Shown: in pieces, positions 19,054 through 27,937 of the stretch | Layout: the number at the start of each line of letters is the position of its first letter | Position numbering within the stretch: position 1 is the stretch's first letter | NCBI GenBank assembly: GCA_963697365.1 | Contig: CAVONT010000010.1 | Span: 1 to 64,000, forward strand | Source of the DNA: CAIXZV01 sp963697365 | GTDB taxonomy: Bacteria > Chloroflexota > Limnocylindria > Limnocylindrales > CSP1-4 | Direction of reading: 5' to 3' | DNA: 64,000 nucleotides | Notes under the pieces: model-generated | Told to the model about the DNA's origin: nothing | Seen by the model: only the letters and a program-made list of their open reading frames with translations | Database searches by the model: none | Made by a program: the position numbers and the translations under genes

Positions 19054-20240
19054 ATGCATCGCACCCTCGCGGCTCTCGCGAGCGCAACGCTCGCCCTTCT
19101 GCTCGTGGTGATCGCCTGCGAGCCTGCCCCATCGCCGGACCCAGAAGCATCCGTGGTCGCGGTGGCGACCCCCAGCCCCTTGCCTTCCAACACGGGTGAG
19201 ACCCCTCCGGCCCCGTCCGCTGCCCCCAGCCCGTCGGCATCCGCCAGCGCGGCCCCGTCGCTCGCGCCCGAGCCCCCGGATCCCGGGCGCGACCCTCGCC
19301 CCCGATGCGGACTACGCGCCGCTCGACGGGGTGCTCGCGAACCCGGACGTGCGCGATGCGGCTCCCGGTCGCCGTCATGGTCGACGACAACGTCCAGGCG
19401 CGGCCGCAGTACGGCTTCAACTCCGCGTCCATCGTCTACCAGGCACCGGCCGACGGTGGCGAGACGCGCTACATGATGGTGTTCCAGGAGCAGGATGCGA
19501 AGCGCGTGGAGCCGGTCCGGAGCGGGCGCCCCTACTTCGTGAACTGGGCAAGCGAGTACCGCTCTGCCTTCGCGCACTACGGCGGGGACGCGAAGACGCT
19601 CGCTGTACCTGCCGCTGATCGATGACAAGTACATCTACGACATCGACGCCCTGTTCGGGAGCGCCCCCGCGTTCCGCCGCGACAAGATCGCGCAAGGCCC
19701 CCCACAACGCCGTGACCACCTCCACGGCCGTTCGCAAGCGGGCCGGCAAGGAGTACGGTCAGACGACGATGGTCGAGGGCCTCGGGGTGCGCCCGTTCGC
19801 CGACGACCTGCCGGCCGCCAAGCGCCCCGCGACCGGCTCGATCCGCATCCCGTACAACCGGGGAGCGACGTCGTACACCTACGACGCGGACAGCAACGAG
19901 TACCTCCGCTCGGTATCCGGGAAGCCGCAGATCGACGCCGCCGACCGGCAAGCGGGTCACGGCTCGGAACGTGATCGTCCAGTGGATGAAGGTCTCCGTC
20001 GACCCGGAGTCCGAGCCCGGCCACAACCGGCCGCTGCTCGACCACATCGGCTCGGGCAAGGCGCTGGTCTTCCGCGATGGACTCGTGATCAAGGCGACCT
20101 GGAAGAAGCCGGGCCGTCACACCCTGACGCGCTTCTATGACGAGGATGGCGAGGAGATCCCGCTCGTCCGGGGCCGCATCTTCATCCAGGTCGTGCCGAC
20201 TGGCGCCAAGGTGACGTACAAGGCGAAGTCCGCAGACTGA
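19054..20240 (+). CDS. DUF3048 (YerB-like) lipoprotein (frameshifted)
   Basis: Extracytoplasmic lipoprotein with a DUF3048 domain, function unknown. ATG at 19054 after GGAGGT. The signal peptide TLAALASATLALLLVVIAC ends in a lipobox Cys and is followed by a Pro/Ser/Ala-rich linker of about 55 residues. The domain then reads LPVAVMVDDNVQARPQYGF, NSASIVYQAPADGGETRYMM, VEPVRSGRPYFVNWASEY, later IRIPYNRGATSYTYDADSNE, and ends KATWKKPGRHTLTRFYDEDG. Frame changes near 19290, 19355, 19600, 19695 and 19955. Divergent from pseB; followed at 30 bases by the first GGDEF gene. Confidence 0.8.
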
Positions 20241-20269
20241 CCGCTCCGTCGGGCCCAACGGTACCTTCG

Positions 20270-22143
20270 GTGGGTGCCGTGTCGGCGCCCTGCACCGTCA
20301 GCATTCGAGCCGTGCAACGCCTCCTCGCGATCCCACGTCGCAACGACCGCACGCGCTCGCGCCCCACATCGGGACGGCTCCACGCGCTCGTCTTCGGCGG
20401 CGGCCTGCTGCTCCTGTTCCTGGGAGTCGCGGGCTGGACACTCCACGGTGGTCCTGAGGCGCTCGAGGACGTCGTCCTCGTCCTCGACCTCACGATCGGT
20501 GGCACGATCCTGTGCACGGCCGCGCTGGTCGGCCGGGCGCGCGCCGCCGAAGTCCGGCGCACGGGCCAGCTGGGCGTCCTGCAGCACGCCGCGCACCGGA
20601 TGAGCGCCAGCCTGACCCGCGAGGACGTGGGCCGGGCTGTCGTCGAGGAGACCCGGCGCGTCATCGACTACCACAACGCCCGTGTCTACCTGCTCGAGCC
20701 CCCCGACGACCTCGTGCCCATCGCGTTCGAGGGCCGGGTGGGCGCCTACGAGAAGGTCGACCTGGACATCCTGCGGACCAGGATGGGTGAGGGCTTCACG
20801 GGCTGGGTCGCCGAGCACCGCACCCCACTGTGCGTGGGGGACGTCCTGGCCGACCCGCGCGGGATGACGATCCCGGGCACGGACGACGTCGACGAGTCGA
20901 TGGTGGTCGTGCCGATGCTGTACGACGATGTCCTCGTCGGCGTCATCACGCTGTCCAAGCTGGGGCTCCACCAGTTCGACATCGAGGACGTGCGGCTGCT
21001 GTCGATCCTCGCCGACCAGGCCGCCACCGCCTTCACCAGTGCCTCCCACCTTGCGCAGGCCCAGCACCTCGCGCTCGAGCTGCGCCGCCTGCTGGAGATG
21101 AGCAGCGCCCTCTCGCGATCGCTCGACCCGGGCGCCGTCGCCGGCCTGCTGTCCGAGCATCTCGCACGGGTGGTCGGCGCGGAGCGCGCCCAGGTCAGCG
21201 ACTGGGATCCGGCCCATGATCGCCTCCGGACGCTCGGCTGCTACCCGGCGGAGATGCGCGACATGCTCGCCGACTACTACCCGCTCGCGGGCTTCCCGCT
21301 GACGCGGCGCGTCCTCGACCGGCTGACGATCGAGGTGGTCGATGCGGAGGATCCCGATGCCGACCAGGCGGAGGTCGCCCTGCTGCGCGCCGAGGGGAGC
21401 CGGGGCCTGATCATGCTGCCCCTGGTGGCGAACGGCGAGGCGGTCGGGGTCGTGGAGCTGACGTTCCTCGACCGGCCCACCGATGACGTCGCGCGGATCG
21501 CGCTGGCCCGGACCATGGCCCACGAGGGGGCGATGGCGCTCGAGAATGCCCGCCTGTACGAGACGGCCCGGAACCTCGCGGATCACGACCAGTTGACCGG
21601 CTTCTACAACCACCGCTTCCTGCACGAGCGCCTGGCCGAGGAGGTCGTCCGCGCAACCCGCACGCGCCGCCAGCTGAGCGTGATCATGCTGGACCTCGAC
21701 GACTTCAAGCTGGTCAACGACACCTTCGGCCACGTCTTCGGCGACCGGGTGCTCGTCCACGTGGCCGAGCTCATCCGCTCGTCGCTGCGCGCCTCCGATG
21801 TGGCTGCCCGCTACGGCGGCGACGAGTTCGCCGTGATCCTGCCCGAGACCGCAGGCCGCCGAGGCGGCCGTCGTGGCCGGGCGGATCCTTGACACCCTGG
21901 TCCGAGCAGCCGTTCTGCGCACCGGGCCGCGGCGAGATCCCGATCAGCGCATCGATCGGCATCGCGACCCTTCCGCACGACGCCCGCACGGCAGCGGAGC
22001 TGATCGCGATCGCCGACCTTGGCCTGTACGGCGCGAAGGCCGCCGGTGGCAGCATCGTCCAGGCGGGCGTCAATCGACCGCCCGGCGGAGTCCCCCCGAT
22101 CCTGCCCCCTCCAGGGACGCTGCAGACCGCGGCTGCGGGGTAG
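20270..22143 (+). CDS. Diguanylate cyclase with two GAF domains (one frameshift)
   Basis: Makes cyclic di-GMP. The N-terminus has two hydrophobic helices (LVFGGGLLLLFLGVAGW and VLDLTIGGTILCTAALV, residues about 40-95), then a GAF domain (about 105-265), a second GAF-like domain (about 275-430) and a GGDEF domain. The active site is RYGGDEFAVILPETAG, intact. The allosteric inhibition site RxxD sits five residues before it (RASDVAAR), so product feedback is expected. An indel near 21860-21890 moves the last third of the cyclase domain (ISASIGIATLPHDA, LYGAKAAGG) into another frame, ending at 22143. Membrane-anchored sensor cyclase; ligand unknown. Confidence 0.88.
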
Positions 22144-22260
22144 CGGCGTCCGGTCCGCTCACGCGTCCGGATAGTACGGAAGTACCACGACCGGGCCGCC
22201 GACAGTACCGGTCGCCGGTGTTGTCCCGTGGCACCGCATGCTCCAATGTGTGCTTCCAGG

Positions 22261-23549
22261 GTGAAGACCGAAGACACGCGCGAGTTGCAGGCCGGCCTCC
22301 GCACACAGGTGTGGGGCCTCCGCCGCCGACCCATCCTCCCCGCGTTCCTGGTGCTCGGCCTCCTCGCCGGCCTCCGTCTCGTCCTGGACCCATCCCTGCT
22401 GGACGTCGCGATCCTCGCGCTCGTGGTCGGCATCGCCGTCGCCGTCGTGCGCGACCGGAGCGTCCACGGAGGCACTCGAGGGCGCGCGGCGCGGCGAGGC
22501 CGAGTCCTTCGCGCGGGTGCTGCGCGGTCTCTCGCGCTCGGTCTCCCCCGACGCGATCGTGGACGCCATCGTCGAGGAGGTGGGCGAGGGGACCGGCGCC
22601 GACTACGTCGCGGTCGTCCGCCGCAGGCCCGAGGGCCGGGTGCTTGAGGCCGTCCTCTCGCCCACGCGCCCCGGGGCGGCCGCGTCGCGGACCACGATGG
22701 GCCTGCGCGAGCTCGAGGATCCGGCGCAGGAGCAGGCGATCACCGGGCTGTCGATCGCGCCGTCCCGCGGCGCACCAGGCGCTGGGACGCGGGGCCGGCG
22801 CCGGGTGACTGCCACGCCGTCCGCAGCGGATGCGGACCAGCGGATCGCCGACCGGATCGCCTCCCGCCTCCAGGACACGTACGGCCTGTCGAACACCCGC
22901 GCCGCCCCGCTCCGGGTCAATGGCCGGGTCGAGGGCGCCATCGTCCTGGCCCGCCGCAAGGGGGCGTCGTGGCCGTCCAGCGTCGCCGGCTACCTCAACG
23001 CTGCGGCGATCGAGACCTCGGCAGCGCTTGCCCGGGTCTACACCCTGCGCGATGCCGAAGCCCGAGCCACCACCGACGCCCTCACGGGCCTGCCCAACCG
23101 ACGCTACTTCGACGAGTACGTGGGGCTCCTTGCCCGGCGCCGGCGCGCCGAGGACCGGGTGGGTGTGCTGATGGTCGACATCGACCGGTTCAAGACGCTG
23201 AACGACACGTACGGGCACGCGGTGGGCGACCACGTGCTGCGTGCCGTTGCTGACGCCATCGCGGGCGCCGTCCGCGACGGCGACGTGGCGGCCCGGTTCG
23301 GCGGCGAGGAGTTCGCGGTGCTGCTGCGGAACCCGTCGCCCGAGATTGCGCACGAGGTCGGGGAGCGGGTGCGGCGCGCGGTCGGTGGACTCGACCTGCG
23401 ACACCTGGGGGTGCGGGGGGTCTCGGTGTCGGTCGGCGTGGCAGTCGCCGCCGAGCCGGACATCGCCGCTCGAGCTGGTCATCGACGACGCGGACCGTGC
23501 CCTCTACCGGGCGAAGCGCGGCGGCCGGGACCGGGTGGTGGCCGCCTAG
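22261..23549 (+). CDS. Second membrane-anchored GAF/GGDEF diguanylate cyclase (frameshifted)
   Basis: A smaller relative of the preceding gene. Two membrane helices (PILPAFLVLGLLAGLRLVL and VAILALVVGIAVAVV) come first, then an indel near 22480. A GAF-like region (AIVDAIVEEVGEGTGADYVA to GYLNAAAIETSAALARVY) and a GGDEF domain follow: DALTGLPNRRYFDEYV, VLMVDIDRFKTLNDTYGH and the active site ARFGGEEFAVLL. The inhibition-site RxxD is present (RDGDVAAR). A second indel near 23470 separates the last helix, LVIDDADRALYRAKRGGRD. A GTG at 22261 is preferred; GTG 22228 and ATG 22246 are in frame. It ends 18 bases before polX, so the two are probably co-transcribed. Confidence 0.85.
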
Positions 23550-23567
23550 GCCCGTACCATTGCGGCC

Positions 23568-25426
23568 ATGCCGCTCAACGACGATCCCCGTGGCCTGGAT
23601 CCGGCCGACGGCCCGCCCACGTTCAGCAACGGCGACCTGGCGCGGATCTTCCATGAGATCGGCGACATGCTCGAGGTCAAGGGCGAGATCCCGTTCAAGA
23701 CCGTCGCCTACCACCGGGCCGCCGACGCGATCGCCCGCGCGCCCTTCGACGTCGCCGAGGCCTACGCGGCAGGCGACCGACGCCCGATCCCGGGCGTTGG
23801 CAAGGCGATCAGCGACAAGATCGTCGAGATCGCCACCACCGGGCACATGGCCGTCCACGACCGGTTGCGCGAGGAGGTCCCGCCGTCTGTCGTGCAGATG
23901 CTCGCGATCCCCGGTGTCGGCCCCAAGACCGTGCGCGTGGTCTGGGAGGAGGCCGGCATCGCCACGCTCGCGGATCTGCGGCATCGCGGCGGAGGCAGGC
24001 GAGCTCCGGCGGTTGAAGGGGATCTCCGCCGGGACGGAGCAGCGGATCCTCGAGGGGATCGCGCAGCTGGAGTCCCGGCCGGACCGCATGTACATCGACC
24101 AGGCGCAGACGATCTCGGACGATCTCGTCGCCCAGCTGGCCGACACGCCGGGCGTGCGCCGCATCGTGCAGGCCGGCTCCCTGCGCCGCCGCCGCGAGAC
24201 CATCGGCGATCTCGACCTCCTCGTCGAGACGGATCGCCCGGACGACGTCATCGCCCGGTTCACGGGCCTGGACGCCGTCGACCGCGTGCTTGGCGCCGGC
24301 CACGCCAAGGCGAGCGTCATCCTCCATGCCGGACCCCAGGTGGACCTGATGGTCATGCCGCCCGGCGAGGCCGGCTCCTACCTCGTGCACTTCACGGGAT
24401 CGAAGGAGCACAACGTCCGGCTTCGCGGCATCGCCCGTGAGCGCGGGTGGTCCCTCTCGGAGAAGGGCTTCCTGCGCCTCGGCCCCGACGGGCAGCCGGA
24501 CGAGGGCGACACGGCCGAGCTGCGCACCTTCGACGACGAGGCGGTCGGTCTACGGGTTCCTGGATCTCGCGCCCGTCCCGCCGGAGCTGCGCGAGGACCG
24601 GGGCGAGGTCGAGGCGGCTCGGACGGGCTCGCTGCCCGCGCTGGTCACGCTCGAGGACCTGCGCGGCGACCTCCACAGCCACTCGGAGTGGAGTGACGGC
24701 GTCCACACGATCGAGGACATGGCCGAGGCCGCACGCCGTCGCGGCTACGCCTACCAGGTCCTCACCGACCACTCCCGGAGCCTGGCGATCGCCAGGGGCC
24801 TGGAACCGGAGCGGGTGGAGTTCCAGCGCGCGATCATCGCCGGGCTCAACGCCCGGTTCGCGGCCGAGGAAGCGGCCGGGACCCTGCCCGACGGGGCGCA
24901 CCCCGGTGGCTTCCGCCTGCTGCACGGCTGCGAGCTGGAGGTCCGGGCGGACGGCACACTGGACTACGAGGACGACCTGCTCGCCCGGTTCGATCTCGTG
25001 GTCGCGTCGGTGCACGTCGGCCGGCGCCAGTCGCGCGCGGAGCTCACGCGGCGCACGCTGAACGCGATCCGCAGCCCGCACGTGGACGTGATCGCCCACC
25101 CCGCGGGCCGGATCATCGACCGGCGCGACGATCTCGACCTGGACTGGGACGCGGTGATGGACGCGGCTGCCGCAACCGGGACGGCGCTCGAGATCAACGG
25201 GTCGCCGCCGCGTCTGGACCTTGCGCCGGAGCGTGCCCGGCGGGCGATCGAGGCGGGCTGCCTGCTCGCGATCGACTCGGACGCGCATCGGACCGCGGAG
25301 CTCGAGTACGTCCGCTGGGGGGTCGACCAGGCGCGGCGTGCCTGGGTTGAGGCCCGGCACGTGGTGAACACGCTGCCGCTGGACGAGCTGCTCGCCTGGG
25401 TGGCCGGCAAGCCGGCGCGCGTGTGA
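23568..25426 (+). CDS. polX: DNA polymerase/3'-5' exonuclease PolX (frameshifted)
   Basis: Family X polymerase with a PHP exonuclease domain, used in base excision repair gap filling. Residues 1-80 hold the helix-hairpin-helix lyase-like domain (GEIPFKTVAYHRAADAIARA; IPGVGKAISDKIVEI), with a second hairpin at LAIPGVGPKTVRVVWEE. After an indel near 23985 comes the nucleotidyltransferase core: GSLRRRRETIGDLDLLVET holds two catalytic Asp, with VDLMVMPPGEAGSYLVHFTG after it. After another indel near 24545 the PHP domain follows: DLHSHSEWSDGVHTIEDMAE, LTDHS, and further metal ligands in VIAHPAGRII and AIDSDAHRT. About 620 residues, slightly above the usual 570. Confidence 0.92.
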
Positions 25427-25499
25427 GCGTGGCCACCGCGGCATGCGCACGCCGATCGCGCTCCGCCTTGCGCCGGCGAGGGGACGTACCATCCCGCCG

Positions 25500-26318
25500 A
25501 TGACCCAGCGCGATCCGGCCCTGGACCTGGCACGCCACGAGCTCGTGCTCATGGCAAGCATCCTCGTGCTCGTCGCACGTCTCGTCGAGCGCGCCGACGC
25601 CTTCCTCATCGCGGGCCTGATGCCGATCGTCGTGCTCCTGGCCGGCGCAGCGGTGCTGCGCACCGATGAGCACCCGGGTCGCCACTTCGAGTCCCTGCTC
25701 GTCCCTGCCGTGCTCACCGGCGGGGCCGCCGCCGCGATCCAGCTCGTGCCGGCGGGCCTGATGCTGGTCCCCGTGATCGCGCTCTTCGCCGTCGCCCTCG
25801 ATCGGATCCTCGCTCTCGAGCTGCGGCTGCTCACCCAGGCCACCGGAGTGTCCGACAGCGACCGCATGAAGGTGATGGGTACGGCGGTCGTCGCCGCGTT
25901 CGTCGCCTTCTCGGGCATGGCGGCCCTTGTCCCGGGCGGTCTGCCGGAGCCCGGCTCGGCGACCACGCCGACGCCGCTCACCGACGCCTGGCTGATCGTG
26001 CTTGCCCTCGATGACGCGCTGATCGCCCTGCTGCTGGGATACCGGCTGGCGTCGCTGCGCTACGGCAACCCCCGCGACGCGGCGCGGTCGGGCCTCACGT
26101 ACGCGATCGTGATCGCGGTGGCGGCAGGTGCGATCCGCGCCATGAACGTGCCGCTGCTGATCGGGCCCGCGGCGCTGACCCTGGTGTTCTATCTCTGGGA
26201 CGCGCTGCACGCGAGCGCCCCCGCTCGGAGGCGCGAGCCGCGGTTCCTGTGGGAGGTGATCCTGCTCGCGGCGCTCGCGGTGCTGGTCGTCGCATGGAAC
26301 ATGCAGATCGGAGCGTAA
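25500..26318 (+). CDS. Conserved polytopic membrane protein
   Basis: About 272 residues with seven to eight hydrophobic segments (for example VLMASILVLVARLVERADAF, LMPIVVLLAGAAVLR, LMLVPVIALFAVALDRILAL, the segment VVAAFVAFSGMAALVPGG, and the C-terminal EVILLAALAVLVVAWNMQIG). No family recognised and no catalytic motif seen. The ATG at 25500 opens MTQRDPALDLARHELVL; the frame runs back to 25443 but has no better start. It follows polX by 74 bases on the same strand. Probably inner-membrane. Confidence 0.6.
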   Translation: MTQRDPALDLARHELVLMASILVLVARLVERADAFLIAGLMPIVVLLAGAAVLRTDEHPGRHFESLLVPAVLTGGAAAAIQLVPAGLMLVPVIALFAVALDRILALELRLLTQATGVSDSDRMKVMGTAVVAAFVAFSGMAALVPGGLPEPGSATTPTPLTDAWLIVLALDDALIALLLGYRLASLRYGNPRDAARSGLTYAIVIAVAAGAIRAMNVPLLIGPAALTLVFYLWDALHASAPARRREPRFLWEVILLAALAVLVVAWNMQIGA

Positions 26319-26326
26319 GTCGCGCC

Positions 26327-26360
26327 GTTGACGACCGTTTGACGGACCGTTTGACGGACC
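26327..26360 (+). repeat. Three near-identical TTGACG units overlapping a -35 element
   Basis: GTTGACGACC (26327-26336), then GTTTGACGGACC twice in tandem (26337-26348, 26349-26360). The TTGAC starts are 11 and 12 bases apart, about one helical turn. The last unit provides the -35 of the promoter at 26351. Confidence 0.7.
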
Positions 26361-26379
26361 GCCCGCCCGGTGTTAGAAA
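26351..26379 (+). promoter_or_regulatory. Putative sigma-70-type promoter for the TPR gene
   Basis: TTGACG at 26351-26356, a 17-base spacer, TAGAAA at 26374-26379. It lies 68-92 bases before the possible starts of the TPR protein. It matches the consensus well for such GC-rich sequence. Confidence 0.55.
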
Positions 26380-26446
26380 CATGTGCTCGCGACCCGGTCC
26401 CGGTTTGGTGTGTCCGCACGACCCGCCCCGGCCAGACGCGACTCCG

Positions 26447-27328
26447 ATGGACCGAAAGGACGACCTCCACGTGACCTTCCCCGAGATCGACGCCGCCGCG
26501 CAGACGCCCGCAGGCCAGACCCGCCTGAAGCGGCAGCTCGCGGAGCTCGCGATCGCCCAGGCGACCGCCGCCCAGTGGGCCGACGCGGCCGAGACGAACC
26601 GCCGCCTGCTGGAGCTCGCGCCGGACTCCGAGTCCGAGAACCGCCTGGCCAAGGCGCTCTGGGAGATGGGCGAGCTGGGCGATGCCCGCGAGCACTATCA
26701 GAAGGCGCTCGCCATCGATCCCACCAACCGGATCGCAGAGCGCAACATCGACCGCCTCAAGGTCCTGATCGTGGAGGCCGGCGAGAAGACCGTGGCCGCC
26801 AAGCCGGGATCCAAGGCGCCGGTCAGCATCTTCGTGGAGGAGACCGGCAAGACGGGGTTCGCCCACCTGACGAACCTCGCCCGCCCGGCCGAGCTCGCCC
26901 AGGTCAACCCCGGTGACTCCGTGGAGCTGACGCCCGAGGGCAACCGCCTGATCGCGATCAGCAACGGTGTGCGCATCGGTGTCGTCGAGCCGCGCGTGGC
27001 CGCCCGCCTGCTCAAGCTGATGGCCGATGGCAACAAGTACCTCGCCGGCGTCACCTCCCTCGGCGACCGGGACGTCCGGCTGATCATCCGCGAGGTCTAC
27101 CAGGACCCGCGCAACTACGGGAAGGTCAGCTTCCCGACGGCGGCCAAGTCCACCGACCTGCGGCCGTACACCAAGGGCACGCTCGTCCGCGAGGACGAGG
27201 ACCTCGAGGAGGATCTCGAGGACGACATCGAGGACGAGGAGATCGAGAACCTCGACCGGGTCCTGCCGCCGCAGGAGACCACCGACGAGGCGTTCGTCGA
27301 GGAGACGGACGAGCTCGAGGACGCGTAG
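26447..27328 (+). CDS. TPR protein with acidic C-terminal tail
   Basis: About 293 residues (from the GTG at 26471 it would be 285; that GTG has AAAGGA ten bases upstream and is a strong alternative). Residues 20-105 form two or three tetratricopeptide-like helix pairs (ELAIAQATAAQWADAAETNR, ALWEMGELGDAREHYQKALA, IDPTNRIAERNIDRL). A compact middle domain (SIFVEETGKTGFAHLTNLAR to LIIREVYQDPRNYGKVSFPT) is unlike families I know. The last 60 residues are almost all Glu/Asp with a few Leu/Thr. No signal peptide or membrane segment: probably a cytoplasmic scaffold. It is followed by a strong terminator, and a candidate promoter precedes it, so it is likely monocistronic. Confidence 0.65.
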   Translation: MDRKDDLHVTFPEIDAAAQTPAGQTRLKRQLAELAIAQATAAQWADAAETNRRLLELAPDSESENRLAKALWEMGELGDAREHYQKALAIDPTNRIAERNIDRLKVLIVEAGEKTVAAKPGSKAPVSIFVEETGKTGFAHLTNLARPAELAQVNPGDSVELTPEGNRLIAISNGVRIGVVEPRVAARLLKLMADGNKYLAGVTSLGDRDVRLIIREVYQDPRNYGKVSFPTAAKSTDLRPYTKGTLVREDEDLEEDLEDDIEDEEIENLDRVLPPQETTDEAFVEETDELEDA

Positions 27329-27359
27329 ACCGCATCACCAGGACGTTCGAACCGAACAG

Positions 27360-27385
27360 GAGCCCGGCGCCCAGGCGCCGGGCTC
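27360..27385 (+). terminator. Hairpin terminator after the TPR gene
   Basis: GAGCCCGGCGCC (27360-27371) pairs perfectly with GGCGCCGGGCTC (27374-27385), 31 bases past the stop codon. There is only a short pyrimidine tail, CTCGTTCC, as is common in GC-rich genomes. Confidence 0.75.
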
Positions 27386-27937
27386 TCTCGTTCCGGACCG
27401 GCACCCCGTATTCCCCGCCACCGCCCGGGCGCCGCTGCCCGGCTGCCGCCCACACAGCCTGCCACCCGCGGCATGCCGGGAATTCGAACCTATCGAACAT
27501 CCCCGGCGCGCCCGGCACATCTGCCGCGGTGGCGCGCCCGCACGAGGTGACAGCCGATCCTCCGAGACCGAGCTGGCATTGGCTTGGTGCACCAGTGAGG
27601 CGGTCCGGGTGCTCCGACGCGCTCGGACTGGGCGCATATCCGGGTTCGAGGCGCCCGCGACTCCCTCCCGGCCAGTTCCCTGTTCCGACCTATCGAATTT
27701 CCGGGGTCGCCGGCGGGTGCCTGGGTTGCGGGCGCCGCCAGGGTTGCCGGCCGGCGCCAGGGTTGCGGACGGCGCCGGGGTCGCGGACGGCGCCAGGGTC
27801 GCGCCACCTGCGGGGCAACCGCGTTGATCGGCGAACGTACCGCTCGCGGCGTCGGGAACTCCGCGCCGTCGGGCCGCTCGCGCTCGTGTGGGTGCGCCGC
27901 TCGCGCACTCGTCGGGCCTCTGCCACAATCGGGTCCC
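27386..27937. other. Intergenic stretch with tandem repeats
   Basis: About 550 bases between the terminator and the methylase-like gene. It holds an 18-bp tandem repeat array (separate entry) and two short look-alike sites reading CCTATCGAA (near 27490 and 27692). No gene was recognised; the long minus-strand frame that covers it is an antisense artefact of high GC. Confidence 0.5.
27716..27806 (+). repeat. 18-bp tandem repeat, about five imperfect units
   Basis: Units resemble GACGGCGCCAGGGTTGCG with scattered changes, repeated head to tail. Each contains the palindrome GGCGCC. The function is unknown; the array lies about 130 bases before the start of the methylase-like gene. Confidence 0.7.

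Noticed and set aside
20135..21922. Long minus-strand open frame of 595 codons
   Set aside because: Antisense shadow of the GAF/GGDEF gene, whose motifs are clear on the plus strand.
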